Assembly (NCBI GenBank): GCA_002494895.1
Contig: DADA01000096.1
Coordinates: 1-8,365, forward strand
DNA: 8,365 nt
Reading direction: 5' to 3'
Source: Nitrososphaera sp. UBA210
GTDB taxonomy: Archaea > Thermoproteota > Nitrososphaeria > Nitrososphaerales > Nitrososphaeraceae
The translations under genes were made by a program, and so were the position numbers. Positions 1 through 5,469 of the stretch are shown piece by piece; position 1 is the stretch's first letter; each line of letters begins with the position of its first letter. Below the pieces are notes generated by a model, which saw only the letters and a program-made list of their open reading frames with translations, had not been told where the DNA came from and did not search any database.

Positions 1-13
1 GCTGCGCTTCCGA

Positions 14-718
14 CTAGCTTTTGAAGTGGATCGGCTGCGCCTTTCTTCCTGGATGGATTATTCTCTCCTTGGATAGCTTGCCTCCAAGAACCAGCTGCGC
101 GGTTTCTACGCTCCTGCGGGCAAGGTCCTTTGCGCCCTCCTGAAGGTCAGAGCTCGTTTCTACAAACGCAATGTTGTTTTCCATGTCCTCGGCAGACCAA
201 CCCCTGGTATGGGCTATGTAGGGGAAGGGCGGAAATACAAAGCCAAGCTCTGAAAAGAAACCCAGCATGTGTCCGGCCACATCCTGGACGTTGTCCTGCC
301 CGCCGGTTATGATGAATGAAGCGACCTTGTTCTGGATAAGAGCCTTGTCGCCAATGGTGATCTGGTTCTGGACGCAGTTCATCCTTTCCGCCATCTTGTA
401 GTACAGAGAGCTGGCAGCGCCCCACCGGATGGGTGTTGCCACAATTATGACATCGCCCCAGTGGACAAGAGCTTCGTAGACCCTGTCGAGCTCGTCGGTC
501 TTGTCCATCTGCGTAATGGAGCACGGCCATGTACATGCCCTTGCGGCCTTGGAGTAATATCCTTCGCAGTTCCGAAATTTCAAGTCATTAAGCTTTATGA
601 GAAGTGTCTGAGCGCCTAACGCATCTCTGGCATGCTCTAGAGCAATTTCGAGGAGCTTGTCAGAAGTAGAGTACCGGGGATTTCTTGGATCCATTGCTGT
701 GGTGGAAATTCCGACCAC
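14..718 (-). CDS. Flavodoxin-like NAD(P)H-dependent FMN reductase domain (probable C-terminal half of a Rieske fusion)
   Basis: This is a flavodoxin-fold oxidoreductase of the NADPH-dependent FMN reductase/WrbA-like type. It is expected to bind FMN in the cytosol and pass electrons between NAD(P)H and an acceptor; the true substrate is unknown. Visible features are a first beta strand VVGIST, a Cys-rich stretch GYYSKAARACTWPC, a strand-loop DVIIVATPIRWGAASSLYYK typical of the FMN-binding loop, and ITGGQDN. The first canonical start is GTG at 718, which cuts into strand beta 1. The same frame stays open upstream to a TAA at 794-796 and encodes plausible protein (LKREDGPIRVVGIS) without any ATG, GTG or TTG. 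It overlaps the Rieske frame by about 130 nt. This fits a fusion protein disrupted by a frameshift better than two independent genes. The domain call is solid; the start is doubtful. Confidence 0.8.
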   Translation of the reverse strand: MVGISTTAMDPRNPRYSTSDKLLEIALEHARDALGAQTLLIKLNDLKFRNCEGYYSKAARACTWPCSITQMDKTDELDRVYEALVHWGDVIIVATPIRWGAASSLYYKMAERMNCVQNQITIGDKALIQNKVASFIITGGQDNVQDVAGHMLGFFSELGFVFPPFPYIAHTRGWSAEDMENNIAFVETSSDLQEGAKDLARRSVETAQLVLGGKLSKERIIHPGRKAQPIHFKS

Positions 719-1277
719 TCTGATAGGCCCGTCCTCTCGCTTTAGTGGCCTTGAAAGAGGGTGAGGCGGGTGTGGGAGCTTTGTTCCTCTGTGTTATGGG
801 GCGCAGGTTGATGTACAGGTCGCCGTCCTGCATCTTTAGCTCGTACTGCGGGACACGGTCATCTTCAAACCCCGGCTCGCCAAATCCCGTAACCCGATGA
901 AATTTCCAGTTGTGCCACGGACACTTGACATAATCGCCATCGATCATCCCGCGCCCGAGCGGACCTCCGACATGGTTGCAAACATTTGAAATGGCTCCGA
1001 ACTGTCCATCTTTGTATGAAAGTGCTATTGAAGTTCGTCCGATTGTTAATTCTCTCAAAGGCGGATCCTTCAGAGATTCAGCTGGACCCAGGTTGTGCCA
1101 GTCCCGATCAGACAAAATTCGTAACTCCAACTGTCGCTTCACTGCAAAACTAATAACCTTATCTGCCGTCAGTTTAGAAGTGACGACCGAAGCATTTCCA
1201 GGCACTGATTGATACTTGGCATCATTCTGGCCGTCGACGGCTTTTGTCATTTCTATTTTTGATCGCCTTTGCGGCAT
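660..1277 (-). CDS. Rieske [2Fe-2S] domain protein (probable N-terminal half of a fusion, frameshifted tail)
   Basis: This is a Rieske-type iron-sulfur protein of the soluble ferredoxin/oxygenase class, expected to carry one electron on a [2Fe-2S] cluster. The ligand pattern is complete: Cys100-Asn-His102 and, sixteen residues after His102, Cys119-Pro-Trp-His122, followed by NWKFHRVTG. The Rieske domain spans roughly residues 50-160. No signal peptide or membrane anchor is visible, so it is probably cytosolic. The last 39 residues (after ITQRNK, about residue 166) are low-complexity and basic and look like out-of-frame translation. The companion minus-strand frame over the same bases reads like a genuine linker into the flavodoxin domain (14-718). 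ATG at 1277 is the first start; an ATG at 1250 (residue 10) is an alternative. Removing one A at 780-782 would give a protein of about 420 residues. Confidence 0.85.
   Translation of the reverse strand: MPQRRSKIEMTKAVDGQNDAKYQSVPGNASVVTSKLTADKVISFAVKRQLELRILSDRDWHNLGPAESLKDPPLRELTIGRTSIALSYKDGQFGAISNVCNHVGGPLGRGMIDGDYVKCPWHNWKFHRVTGFGEPGFEDDRVPQYELKMQDGDLYINLRPITQRNKAPTPASPSFKATKARGRAYQSGRNFHHSNGSKKSPVLYF
777..793 (-). other. Probable frameshift site joining Rieske and flavodoxin frames
   Basis: On the minus strand the Rieske frame reads AGG AAC AAA GCT. The flavodoxin frame is open from 793 downwards and reads AAG CTC CCA CAC from 781. Dropping one A of the AAA at 782-780 joins Arg-Asn to Lys-Leu-Pro-His-Pro-Pro-His-Pro-Leu and continues into the flavodoxin beta-1 strand. 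The site could be a true mutation, a sequencing or assembly indel, or, less likely, programmed frameshifting. No classic slippery heptamer was recognised. Confidence 0.6.
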
Positions 1278-1359
1278 TTAGCAAGATCTGCGCTCAGATG
1301 CCTGGGACTATTTGAAAGCCTTATTACATTGCAATCTGTAGGTTCGATAAGATCGGTAA
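1278..1359. promoter_or_regulatory. Divergent promoter region, Rieske gene / membrane protein gene
   Basis: This 82-nt gap separates the divergent starts at 1277 (minus) and 1360 (plus). TATA-like candidates are CTTATTACA at 1320-1328 for the plus gene and CTTTCAAATAG (minus strand, 1308-1318) for the Rieske gene. Each lies about 35 nt from its ATG, implying short leaders. Both matches are weak. Confidence 0.35.
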
Positions 1360-1689
1360 ATGGGCTCGTTGAACATTGACTCCACCCTGAGTGCATCACA
1401 AGCCTATGACACTGCACAGAAGTACATACGTTCAAGCGCGCTAGAGATAAAGGAAACAAGCCCGGATCACAAAATAGTCGCTGGAGGCGAGCGGCAGTAC
1501 GATACAACCATTCTAATAATCTTGCTTCTTATTGTAGGAATTTTCGCGCTCATTTACTACTTTACAAGAAAAAAGAACTCTCTTGTGGTCGTGCTGACCC
1601 CAAAGGAACCGGGATGTAATATCAGCGTGCAGGCAGAAGGTCCTAGGGGAGAAGCGTTATTGCAGATACTTCATGATGCGCTTCGTTAG
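1360..1689 (+). CDS. Small single-span membrane protein, unknown function
   Basis: I do not recognise this family. The protein has 109 residues. Residues 1-48 are polar and mixed in charge (alternating Ser/Ala/Lys/Glu). One clear transmembrane segment covers about residues 49-68 (TTILIILLLIVGIFALIYYF). It is followed at once by Arg-Lys-Lys, which by the positive-inside rule would put the C-terminal part in the cytosol. Residues 74-109 contain a beta-like stretch SLVVVLTPKEPG and a short C-terminal helix. ATG at 1360 is the natural start. It is divergent from the Rieske gene and followed 65 nt later by the VOC gene on the same strand. It could be a membrane sensor or accessory protein; nothing in the sequence decides this. 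Confidence 0.7.
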   Translation: MGSLNIDSTLSASQAYDTAQKYIRSSALEIKETSPDHKIVAGGERQYDTTILIILLLIVGIFALIYYFTRKKNSLVVVLTPKEPGCNISVQAEGPRGEALLQILHDALR

Positions 1690-1754
1690 GCAAGAATGGT
1701 TTCATCCTTGCATTGTGGGGAAACCCATTTGAATCATTTCGGACAATAGGGATC

Positions 1755-2153
1755 ATGTTCGAATCGCTTGACTTTCTCTACGTACCTGCTTCAGACATCG
1801 ACTCTTCTGTCAAGTACTACAAGGATGTTCTTGGTGGAGAGCTGCTGTGGAAGATACATGCTTTTGGAGTGTGGGTAGCCTGCATCAAGTTATCAAAAGC
1901 GGGTGAAAAGCCGTACGTCTTGCTTGCGGATCATATCAAGCAAAATGATGTTATGCTGATCTATCGGGTGGAGAATCTTGAAAATAGTGTGCTTGCCCTG
2001 AAATCGCGAGGATGGAAGGAAGAGAACAGGATAGAGATACCTCCTGGCCCCTGCTGCACTTTCCGCGACCCTGCTGGAAATGCTCTTGTAATTTACGAGA
2101 ACACCCGCCCGGATGTAATGCAGGATTTTAGAGGAAGAATAGATTCTCAGTGA
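1755..2153 (+). CDS. VOC (glyoxalase/dioxygenase fold) family protein
   Basis: This is a 132-residue single VOC-superfamily protein, a family that includes glyoxalase I, extradiol dioxygenases and bleomycin-resistance proteins. Residues 4-30 (SLDFLYVPASDIDSSVKYYK and on to DVLGGEL) form the first beta-alpha unit. Residues 98-115 (GPCCTFRDPAGNALVIYE) form the last unit, ending in Glu115 at the usual C-terminal metal-ligand position. The usual first-strand His ligand is replaced by a hydrophobic residue (Phe7), so metal binding and catalysis are uncertain and it may be a binding protein. The frame extends upstream to a TTG at 1713. I chose ATG at 1755 because the family begins just before strand 1 and the upstream part reads like promoter (CCCATTTGAA at 1725-1734, about 26 nt ahead). 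The substrate cannot be read from the sequence. Confidence 0.8.
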   Translation: MFESLDFLYVPASDIDSSVKYYKDVLGGELLWKIHAFGVWVACIKLSKAGEKPYVLLADHIKQNDVMLIYRVENLENSVLALKSRGWKEENRIEIPPGPCCTFRDPAGNALVIYENTRPDVMQDFRGRIDSQ

Positions 2154-2259
2154 TATTCTCAACTTGCGGACATGATCCTTCGGGCTACCAGTTGCTCGCA
2201 ACAAGATTGGTTTGCTATTCCGAGGATTACTGATTCTTCTATACTCGCATTACTATTCG

Positions 2260-2267
2260 CTTTTATA
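2260..2267 (+). promoter_or_regulatory. TATA box of the LEA-like gene
   Basis: CTTTTATA lies about 25 nt upstream of ATG 2289, which predicts a leaderless or nearly leaderless transcript. A GAGGAG at 2275-2280, 8 nt before the ATG, resembles a Shine-Dalgarno. It would be absent from a leaderless mRNA unless the second upstream TATA-like CTTCTATAC (2236-2244) is used. Confidence 0.6.
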
Positions 2268-2288
2268 CAAAGTTGAGGAGATCATTGC

Positions 2289-2759
2289 ATGGCACTCGAA
2301 AGCAGGGAACTACTGATAGATGACCTAAAGATCTACTCTAATGGATTGATAAATGCTCTGAGGCAGGACAGGCTTGTTGAGGCTCGGGGATATGTTTCAG
2401 ATCTGAACAATTCACTAGAACCCATTTCAAAGTACCTTGACTCGCAGATTTCCTATGAAGAGATGAAGCCCTCGCCTGAACTTGTTGATCCGCTAGATAT
2501 CGCAAAGACCGAAGGAGATAGAGCTATTTTCGCGGCCAAGCGGGCAGAAGAAAAGGCCGAACGTCTGGAGCGCCTTGCGAGGGAAACGAGCGAAGAGGCG
2601 AAGAGACTAAAGAAAGCTTCGCGGAAGGCAAAGAAAGAGGCAGGGAAAGCGCGGAAAGCCGCAGAGAAAGCCGAAAGGGCTGAACGCAAAGTGCAGTCAG
2701 AAGCAAGAAACGTTTCTGAACACGCCGGCAAAGCGAATCAAGCTGCAAGACATTCCTGA
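2289..2759 (+). CDS. Lys/Glu/Ala-rich LEA-like helical (coiled-coil) protein
   Basis: The protein has 156 residues. Residues 1-60 are a normal-composition helical region (SRELLIDDLKIYSNGL and following). From about residue 75 to 152 the sequence is almost purely Lys, Arg, Glu and Ala, in a quasi-11-residue rhythm such as KARKAAEKAER. This recalls LEA group 3 or apolipoprotein-like amphipathic helices, and also the TolA middle region. No membrane span or signal peptide is present. By analogy with LEA-type proteins it could protect proteins or membranes during drying or osmotic stress, or it could be a structural coiled coil; both are inferences. The biased composition means database hits would be mostly compositional. 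ATG at 2289 is supported by the TATA box at 2260-2267. It converges on a second very hydrophilic gene (2842-3147). Confidence 0.75.
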   Translation: MALESRELLIDDLKIYSNGLINALRQDRLVEARGYVSDLNNSLEPISKYLDSQISYEEMKPSPELVDPLDIAKTEGDRAIFAAKRAEEKAERLERLARETSEEAKRLKKASRKAKKEAGKARKAAEKAERAERKVQSEARNVSEHAGKANQAARHS

Positions 2760-2819
2760 CCCATCGAACACCTACGACACAAAGTACTATTCACGATTCA
2801 TCGGACATCGGTTAGTGGG

Positions 2820-2831
2820 AAAAAAGAAAAA
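2820..2831 (-). terminator. T-rich archaeal terminator of the hydrophilic KGG-like gene
   Basis: On the minus strand a run of five T, one C and six T begins about 10 nt after the stop at 2842. Oligo-T tracts are the usual intrinsic terminators in archaea. It lies in the convergent gap with the LEA-like gene. Confidence 0.55.
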
Positions 2832-2841
2832 GGGGTATCGG

Positions 2842-3147
2842 CTACTTGTTCGTTCCAGCGGCGCCCTGTTCGTATTGGTCTCCGGTTGGAGCTGCGCCTG
2901 CCGTGCCTTTCGCCATACCGCTTCTTCTAGCTATTTCTCTTGCCTTTTCAGGATCGGATCCAACTTCAGCTTTTTCGACGATTTTCTGATCAGAAGGGTC
3001 CCTTTTTACGGCCGTTGGTTCATGCTCCTTTAGCTTGGCCGGGGTCATTGGCTCACTTTCTCTGTACTCCTTTAACGGATTGTCCTTCCGTCCTATCTCG
3101 GTGCCCTGCGCACCCTCTTCATATTCTCGCTCTTGTTCGTCTACCAT
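2842..3147 (-). CDS. Small hydrophilic protein with a KGG-like stress motif
   Basis: This is a 101-residue, highly charged, probably disordered protein without membrane spans. Residues 63-81 (GSDPEKAREIARRSGMAKG) resemble the KGG repeat found in bacterial stress-induced proteins (consensus around DPEKQREIASKGGKA). The match is by eye and holds only one copy. The N-terminal half is Glu/Arg-rich and the C-terminus is Gly/Ala/Gln-rich. The frame extends to an ATG at 3171. ATG at 3147 is preferred because the first eight residues of the longer form (MRCNPSTS) differ in character, and a weak TATA-like TCGTTAAG (minus, 3171-3178) lies about 28 nt upstream of it. It converges on the LEA-like gene and ends next to a strong T-tract. 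A stress or desiccation role is an inference. Confidence 0.65.
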   Translation of the reverse strand: MVDEQEREYEEGAQGTEIGRKDNPLKEYRESEPMTPAKLKEHEPTAVKRDPSDQKIVEKAEVGSDPEKAREIARRSGMAKGTAGAAPTGDQYEQGAAGTNK

Positions 3148-3289
3148 ACTTGTGCTAGGGTTGCAACGCACTTAACGATAATCAAAGAATCCTATAGAAG
3201 AAAATATTCCATTCACAATAAAGAGGTCCGACATCCGAGAAACACGCATGAATATTCTCCCGATGTTTCAAATTTGCGAATTAGCAGCC

Positions 3290-3298
3290 ATATTTATC
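3290..3298 (+). promoter_or_regulatory. TATA box of the mini zinc-finger gene
   Basis: ATATTTATC sits about 27 nt upstream of ATG 3321, the spacing expected for a leaderless archaeal transcript. This helps to decide that the small frame starting at 3321 is a real gene. Confidence 0.6.
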
Positions 3299-3320
3299 CT
3301 ATGAGGATCATAGGTGTCAT

Positions 3321-3470
3321 ATGCAAGCCGGAGAACCGAAAAGCAATGAGCCGGGGGCACACAAGATTCTGTGTCAAATTTGCCGACTTGCCTTTGTGAG
3401 CGAAGCCGAAAAGGAAAAGCACTGGGAACTAGAACACATGAAAAACAAAAAACCGACAGGTGTTCGCTAG
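3321..3470 (+). CDS. 49-residue C2H2-type zinc-finger miniprotein
   Basis: ATG at 3321 opens a 49-codon frame ending in TAG at 3468-3470. It contains Cys18-x2-Cys21, then twelve residues, then His34-x4-His39 (CQICRLAFVSEAEKEKHWEL and on to EH). This matches a classical C2H2 zinc finger: Phe25 is at a plausible core position and a helical Glu/Lys-rich segment runs into the histidines. A Lys-rich tail (MKNKKP) follows. Small single-finger C2H2 proteins are known in archaea; their roles are mostly uncharacterised, with DNA, RNA or protein binding possible. The TATA box at 3290-3298 and a T5 tract just after the stop (3472-3476) support an independent transcription unit. Its stop lies 18 nt from the 3' end of the PH-domain gene, with which it converges. 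Confidence 0.7.
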   Translation: MQAGEPKSNEPGAHKILCQICRLAFVSEAEKEKHWELEHMKNKKPTGVR

Positions 3471-3477
3471 GTTTTTC
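3471..3477 (+). terminator. Short T-tract after the zinc-finger gene
   Basis: GTTTTTC directly follows the TAG of the zinc-finger gene and could act as an archaeal oligo-T terminator. It is short, so confidence is limited. Confidence 0.35.
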
Positions 3478-3488
3478 ACCTGGCGGAT

Positions 3489-3872
3489 TCACGTCATGAA
3501 TCTACTTCGTGCCTGATCTATTCCCTGCCTGATGATCCTGAACGCTTCCTGAGCTTCCTCGTTAGGGATGTCTTCCACCAACAAATCACTGCCATCCATC
3601 TTTAGATTCAATTTTATTGTTGACCTCAGCGGACCCTTGTCAACTGTCACGTTCAGGATGTCTGCATAGCTATAGTCGGTGTAGCTTTTCTTGATTCTGA
3701 GCATGGAGGGTTTTCTAAAGATAATGCGTTTATCCGTGATGGCTACTGATTCGATGTTAATGGCCGGGTGATACTTTTTCTGTTTCATGTATGACATGAC
3801 TTTTTCATTAGAATCCAACAGCTTCAGAATGTCAGTGGGTATTTCATGCTTCCCCAATGGTATCCAAGACAT
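3489..3872 (-). CDS. YokE-like/bacterial PH-domain protein
   Basis: This 127-residue soluble protein looks like a single prokaryotic pleckstrin-homology-like domain. Residues 1-35 form a helical lead-in. Residues 41-55 (ESVAITDKRIIFRKP) are the characteristic strand pair with the T-D-K-R turn. Residues 67-80 (YSYADILNVTVDKG) match the 'Y-x-D-I' strand that follows. Residues 98-118 form the last strand and the C-terminal helix (NEEAQEAFRIIRQGI). No membrane segment is present. The ligand is unknown; in bacteria these domains occur in stress and envelope-associated proteins. It is divergent from the winged-helix gene at 3994, sharing a 121-nt gap, and convergent with the mini zinc finger. Confidence 0.75.
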   Translation of the reverse strand: MSWIPLGKHEIPTDILKLLDSNEKVMSYMKQKKYHPAINIESVAITDKRIIFRKPSMLRIKKSYTDYSYADILNVTVDKGPLRSTIKLNLKMDGSDLLVEDIPNEEAQEAFRIIRQGIDQARSRFMT

Positions 3873-3905
3873 GGTTGCAAGATAAAAGACTTCTGAGAAC
3901 GAATC

Positions 3906-3915
3906 GCATTAATGC
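3906..3915. promoter_or_regulatory. 10-bp perfect palindrome in a divergent promoter
   Basis: GCATTAATGC is a perfect palindrome 34-43 nt upstream of the PH-domain gene and about 80 nt upstream of the winged-helix gene. Its AT core could serve as the TATA element of the PH gene, or it could be an operator. In the same gap, CATATTTGA (3952-3960) and TCTATAAG (3973-3980) are TATA candidates for the plus-strand gene. Confidence 0.35.
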
Positions 3916-3993
3916 CTGTTGATGGTCTGCCCACTTTGGTACAGTTCCGCTCATATTTGAAAGCAATCATGCTCTATAAGAAATTGATAGTTC

Positions 3994-4314
3994 ATGAATC
4001 AGTTTCGCATAATAACTACGGAATGCCCATGGGATGCTGTGTCAGAACCACATTTTCAGCAATTACAGTCTGAAATTCAAAAACCAGAGAGACGGGATCA
4101 GCTTGGCTTACTTCTCGACCTTCTGCGAGAAACTACCGAGCCGGTGAAGAAAACTCACTTGCTTTACAGAACACGCATGAACTACTATCAGATAACCCAC
4201 TACGTTGGGCTCCTACAAAAGTGGGACATGATCGAAAGCATTTCGCAACCGTTCGAAGGATTCAGAATTACCGAAAAAGGTAGGATTCTACTGAACCTCT
4301 TTCTTGTTGCCTGA
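3994..4314 (+). CDS. Winged-helix DNA-binding protein (HTH_45-like)
   Basis: This 106-residue protein is a probable transcription regulator. Residues 34-81 hold the winged helix: a helix QLGLLLDLLRE, then VKKTHLLYRTRMNYYQITHY as helix-turn-helix, then VGLLQKWDMIE. The wing and closing strand follow at 87-100 (PFEGFRITEKGRILL). The pattern 'K-T-x-L-[LM]-Y-x-[TA]-x-[ML]-[NS]' is that of the archaeal HTH_45/ArnR1-like family, abundant in Thaumarchaeota. The first 33 residues are an extra polar extension with Cys11. It lacks a sensor domain, so any ligand or partner is unknown. ATG at 3994 is the only reasonable start; TATA candidates lie at 3952-3960 and 3973-3980. Confidence 0.75.
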   Translation: MNQFRIITTECPWDAVSEPHFQQLQSEIQKPERRDQLGLLLDLLRETTEPVKKTHLLYRTRMNYYQITHYVGLLQKWDMIESISQPFEGFRITEKGRILLNLFLVA

Positions 4315-4335
4315 GCGCATTGATGAATAACACTG

Positions 4336-4779
4336 CTATTTTCTTAGCCTGAAAAACACGTAAACCAGTACAAATGGTGCGGCGCCAAGCGCAAAAGCAA
4401 AAGGGGGCTCCATCACCGATGACAGAGCTATCGCCAGGCCAAGATATAGTGTAATGCCGGCTGGGATAAGGCCAAACATGATGAACCGATGACTCCTATT
4501 CTTGAATTTCTCGATATCACGGTACGGATACTGAACGTGATGGTAGATCACAGGCATCACAAAGAGCGATATTGCCACCGTTATCGAGAAAAACGCAACC
4601 AACAAGGCTGTCCTATCTATGAAGGAAAATCGTTCTGGAATGTCGATTGATACATTGAAAAGGAAGCCAAAAAGAATGCCTGCGAAGGTGGTCAGCACCG
4701 CGCTTTCGCGCAGAACCGTACCATAATCTTCAACGATCCTGTCTCCTGAATGCTCATCCTCGTCACGTCCAGTCATCAT
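4336..4779 (-). CDS. Four-span integral membrane protein, DUF6328-like
   Basis: The protein has 147 residues and four predicted transmembrane segments at about 25-44, 57-78, 97-120 and 125-144. The pattern ESAVLTTFAGILFGFLFNV in span 1 and the VMPVIYHH ending span 2 match the DUF6328 family as I remember it; the match is by eye. The N-terminal 20 residues are acidic (GRDEDEHSGD). The function of the family is unknown. Two adjacent ATG codons (4779 and 4776) could start it. Its upstream region contains three tandem copies of an octamer (4793-4816). A TATA-like ATATTTC (minus, 4836-4842) would place the transcript start near those repeats, leaving them in the leader. It converges with the winged-helix gene, with only 21 nt between the stops. 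Confidence 0.75.
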   Translation of the reverse strand: MMTGRDEDEHSGDRIVEDYGTVLRESAVLTTFAGILFGFLFNVSIDIPERFSFIDRTALLVAFFSITVAISLFVMPVIYHHVQYPYRDIEKFKNRSHRFIMFGLIPAGITLYLGLAIALSSVMEPPFAFALGAAPFVLVYVFFRLRK

Positions 4780-4792
4780 AGTGGCCTACCGA

Positions 4793-4818
4793 GGGACCCT
4801 GGGACCCTGGGACCCTGG
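4793..4818. repeat. Triple tandem octamer repeat GGGACCCT
   Basis: Three exact head-to-tail copies of GGGACCCT (4793-4800, 4801-4808, 4809-4816) plus GG. The core of each unit is nearly self-complementary (GGG-A-CCC), so both DNA strands and a minus-strand transcript can fold it into hairpins. It lies 14-39 nt upstream of the DUF6328-like start. Confidence 0.9.
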
Positions 4819-4886
4819 CATCCGTTTGCTCGCGCGAAATATGGATCACCGCTTCCAATCCATCAGCAGAACATACTCAGCGATAG

Positions 4887-5099
4887 TCATGATCTCGCCT
4901 TACGCAAGATGTCATTGATGTCTATTCTCTTTACTTTGTCAATCTCTCCGTCAAACCACTTTTCTACTTCTTCTGGATGAGTCCTTATCTTTGATTTAAT
5001 GCTAGCGAGTTCGGCGGTCCTAGCTTCTGCCATATCTTGTACTTTGGAGCCATAGGCTGAAACAGAGTTTTCCAGTAGCTTGGTAAAATTTTCGAACAT
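4887..5099 (-). CDS. Small 70-residue helical protein, unknown function
   Basis: The protein is predicted to be mostly alpha-helical and charged: a first amphipathic helix (MFENFTKLLENSVSAYGSKV), a second (EARTAELASIKSKIR), then HPEEVEKWFDGEIDKVKRID. I do not recognise a family. ATG at 5099 is chosen over the in-frame ATG at 5111 because GGTGAT (minus, 5104-5109), complementary to the archaeal 16S 3' end, lies 4 nt before it. The longer start would place this motif inside the gene. It follows the 26-residue membrane miniprotein (5124-5204) by 24 nt, so the two probably form one operon, the second gene being translated by Shine-Dalgarno initiation. Its partner suggests a membrane-linked role, which is inference only. 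Confidence 0.6.
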   Translation of the reverse strand: MFENFTKLLENSVSAYGSKVQDMAEARTAELASIKSKIRTHPEEVEKWFDGEIDKVKRIDINDILRKARS

Positions 5100-5103
5100 A
5101 GGT

Positions 5104-5109
5104 ATCACC
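5104..5109 (-). promoter_or_regulatory. Shine-Dalgarno GGTGAT deciding the start at 5099
   Basis: GGTGAT on the minus strand matches part of the GGAGGTGAT complement of the archaeal 16S rRNA tail and sits 4 nt before ATG 5099. An SD is expected for a downstream operon gene, while most first genes here look leaderless. Confidence 0.55.
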
Positions 5110-5123
5110 ATTTAGATTATGGT

Positions 5124-5204
5124 TTAGATCAGTCCAAACAATACTCTCAGAAGTATTACGAGGACTATTATTCCCAGAACTACCGATACAATTGTCCATA
5201 TCAT
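5124..5204 (-). CDS. 26-residue single-span membrane miniprotein
   Basis: ATG at 5204 opens a 26-codon frame ending in TAA at 5124-5126. After Met-Ile-Trp-Thr the sequence is almost wholly Val, Ile, Leu and Gly (VSVVLGIIVLVILLRVLFGL), with a single Arg near the C-terminal end, i.e. one transmembrane helix. A strong TATA-like CTTATTTG (minus, 5227-5234) lies 26 nt upstream of the ATG, exactly the spacing for a leaderless archaeal mRNA. The SD-led 70-residue gene follows 24 nt later. The coding potential rests on the combination of hydrophobic composition, promoter spacing and operon layout; the frame is too short for statistics. It may assist a membrane complex or act as a regulatory miniprotein; function unknown. 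Confidence 0.6.
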   Translation of the reverse strand: MIWTIVSVVLGIIVLVILLRVLFGLI

Positions 5205-5226
5205 CGCAATCTAGACTACGACAAAA

Positions 5227-5234
5227 CAAATAAG
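5227..5234 (-). promoter_or_regulatory. TATA box of the miniprotein operon
   Basis: CTTATTTG on the minus strand is centred 26 nt upstream of ATG 5204, predicting a leaderless start for the membrane miniprotein. Confidence 0.55.
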
Positions 5235-5400
5235 GGTTGTAGAACTTTGATGCTGATGCCACAGGCAGTCTCCATCGTTACGCTGCAGATTGAACTCCCC
5301 CAGGCATTATCGCGAAATGGAACCTATCTGAAAAGTCATTTCTTCCCATGACGCGATTCACGGGCTCCAGCAAAAAGACAATCTTAAGACTAGATCAGCG

Positions 5401-5406
5401 AAAAAA
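5401..5406 (-). terminator. T6 tract downstream of the winged-helix gene
   Basis: Six T residues on the minus strand (within CATTTTTTCGC) lie about 65 nt beyond the stop at 5470 and may terminate that transcript. The gap 5235-5469 holds no other convincing feature. Confidence 0.35.
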
Positions 5407-5469
5407 TGAAAGGCGGATTTTTTACAGACGCTCACCTAGGAAAGTCTATGCAAAGTCGCAGCTTGTGGT

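Noticed and set aside
1753..1767. GTTCGAATC resembling a tRNA T-loop
   Set aside because: No pairing T-stem or acceptor stem around it; the bases encode the start of the VOC protein.
2453..2748. Long antisense open frames opposite the LEA-like gene
   Set aside because: They mirror the Lys/Glu/Ala codon bias of the plus-strand gene (Ser/Leu/Ala/Phe-rich products) and have no promoter or plausible domain.
3133..3399. 88-codon plus-strand frame
   Set aside because: It crosses two promoters and the zinc-finger gene in another frame, and its product has no protein-like features.
4320..4353. TGATGA followed by CTGA, as in a C/D box sRNA
   Set aside because: The flanking R of box C is absent, no D'/C' pair or terminal stem is visible, and it overlaps the end of the DUF6328-like gene.
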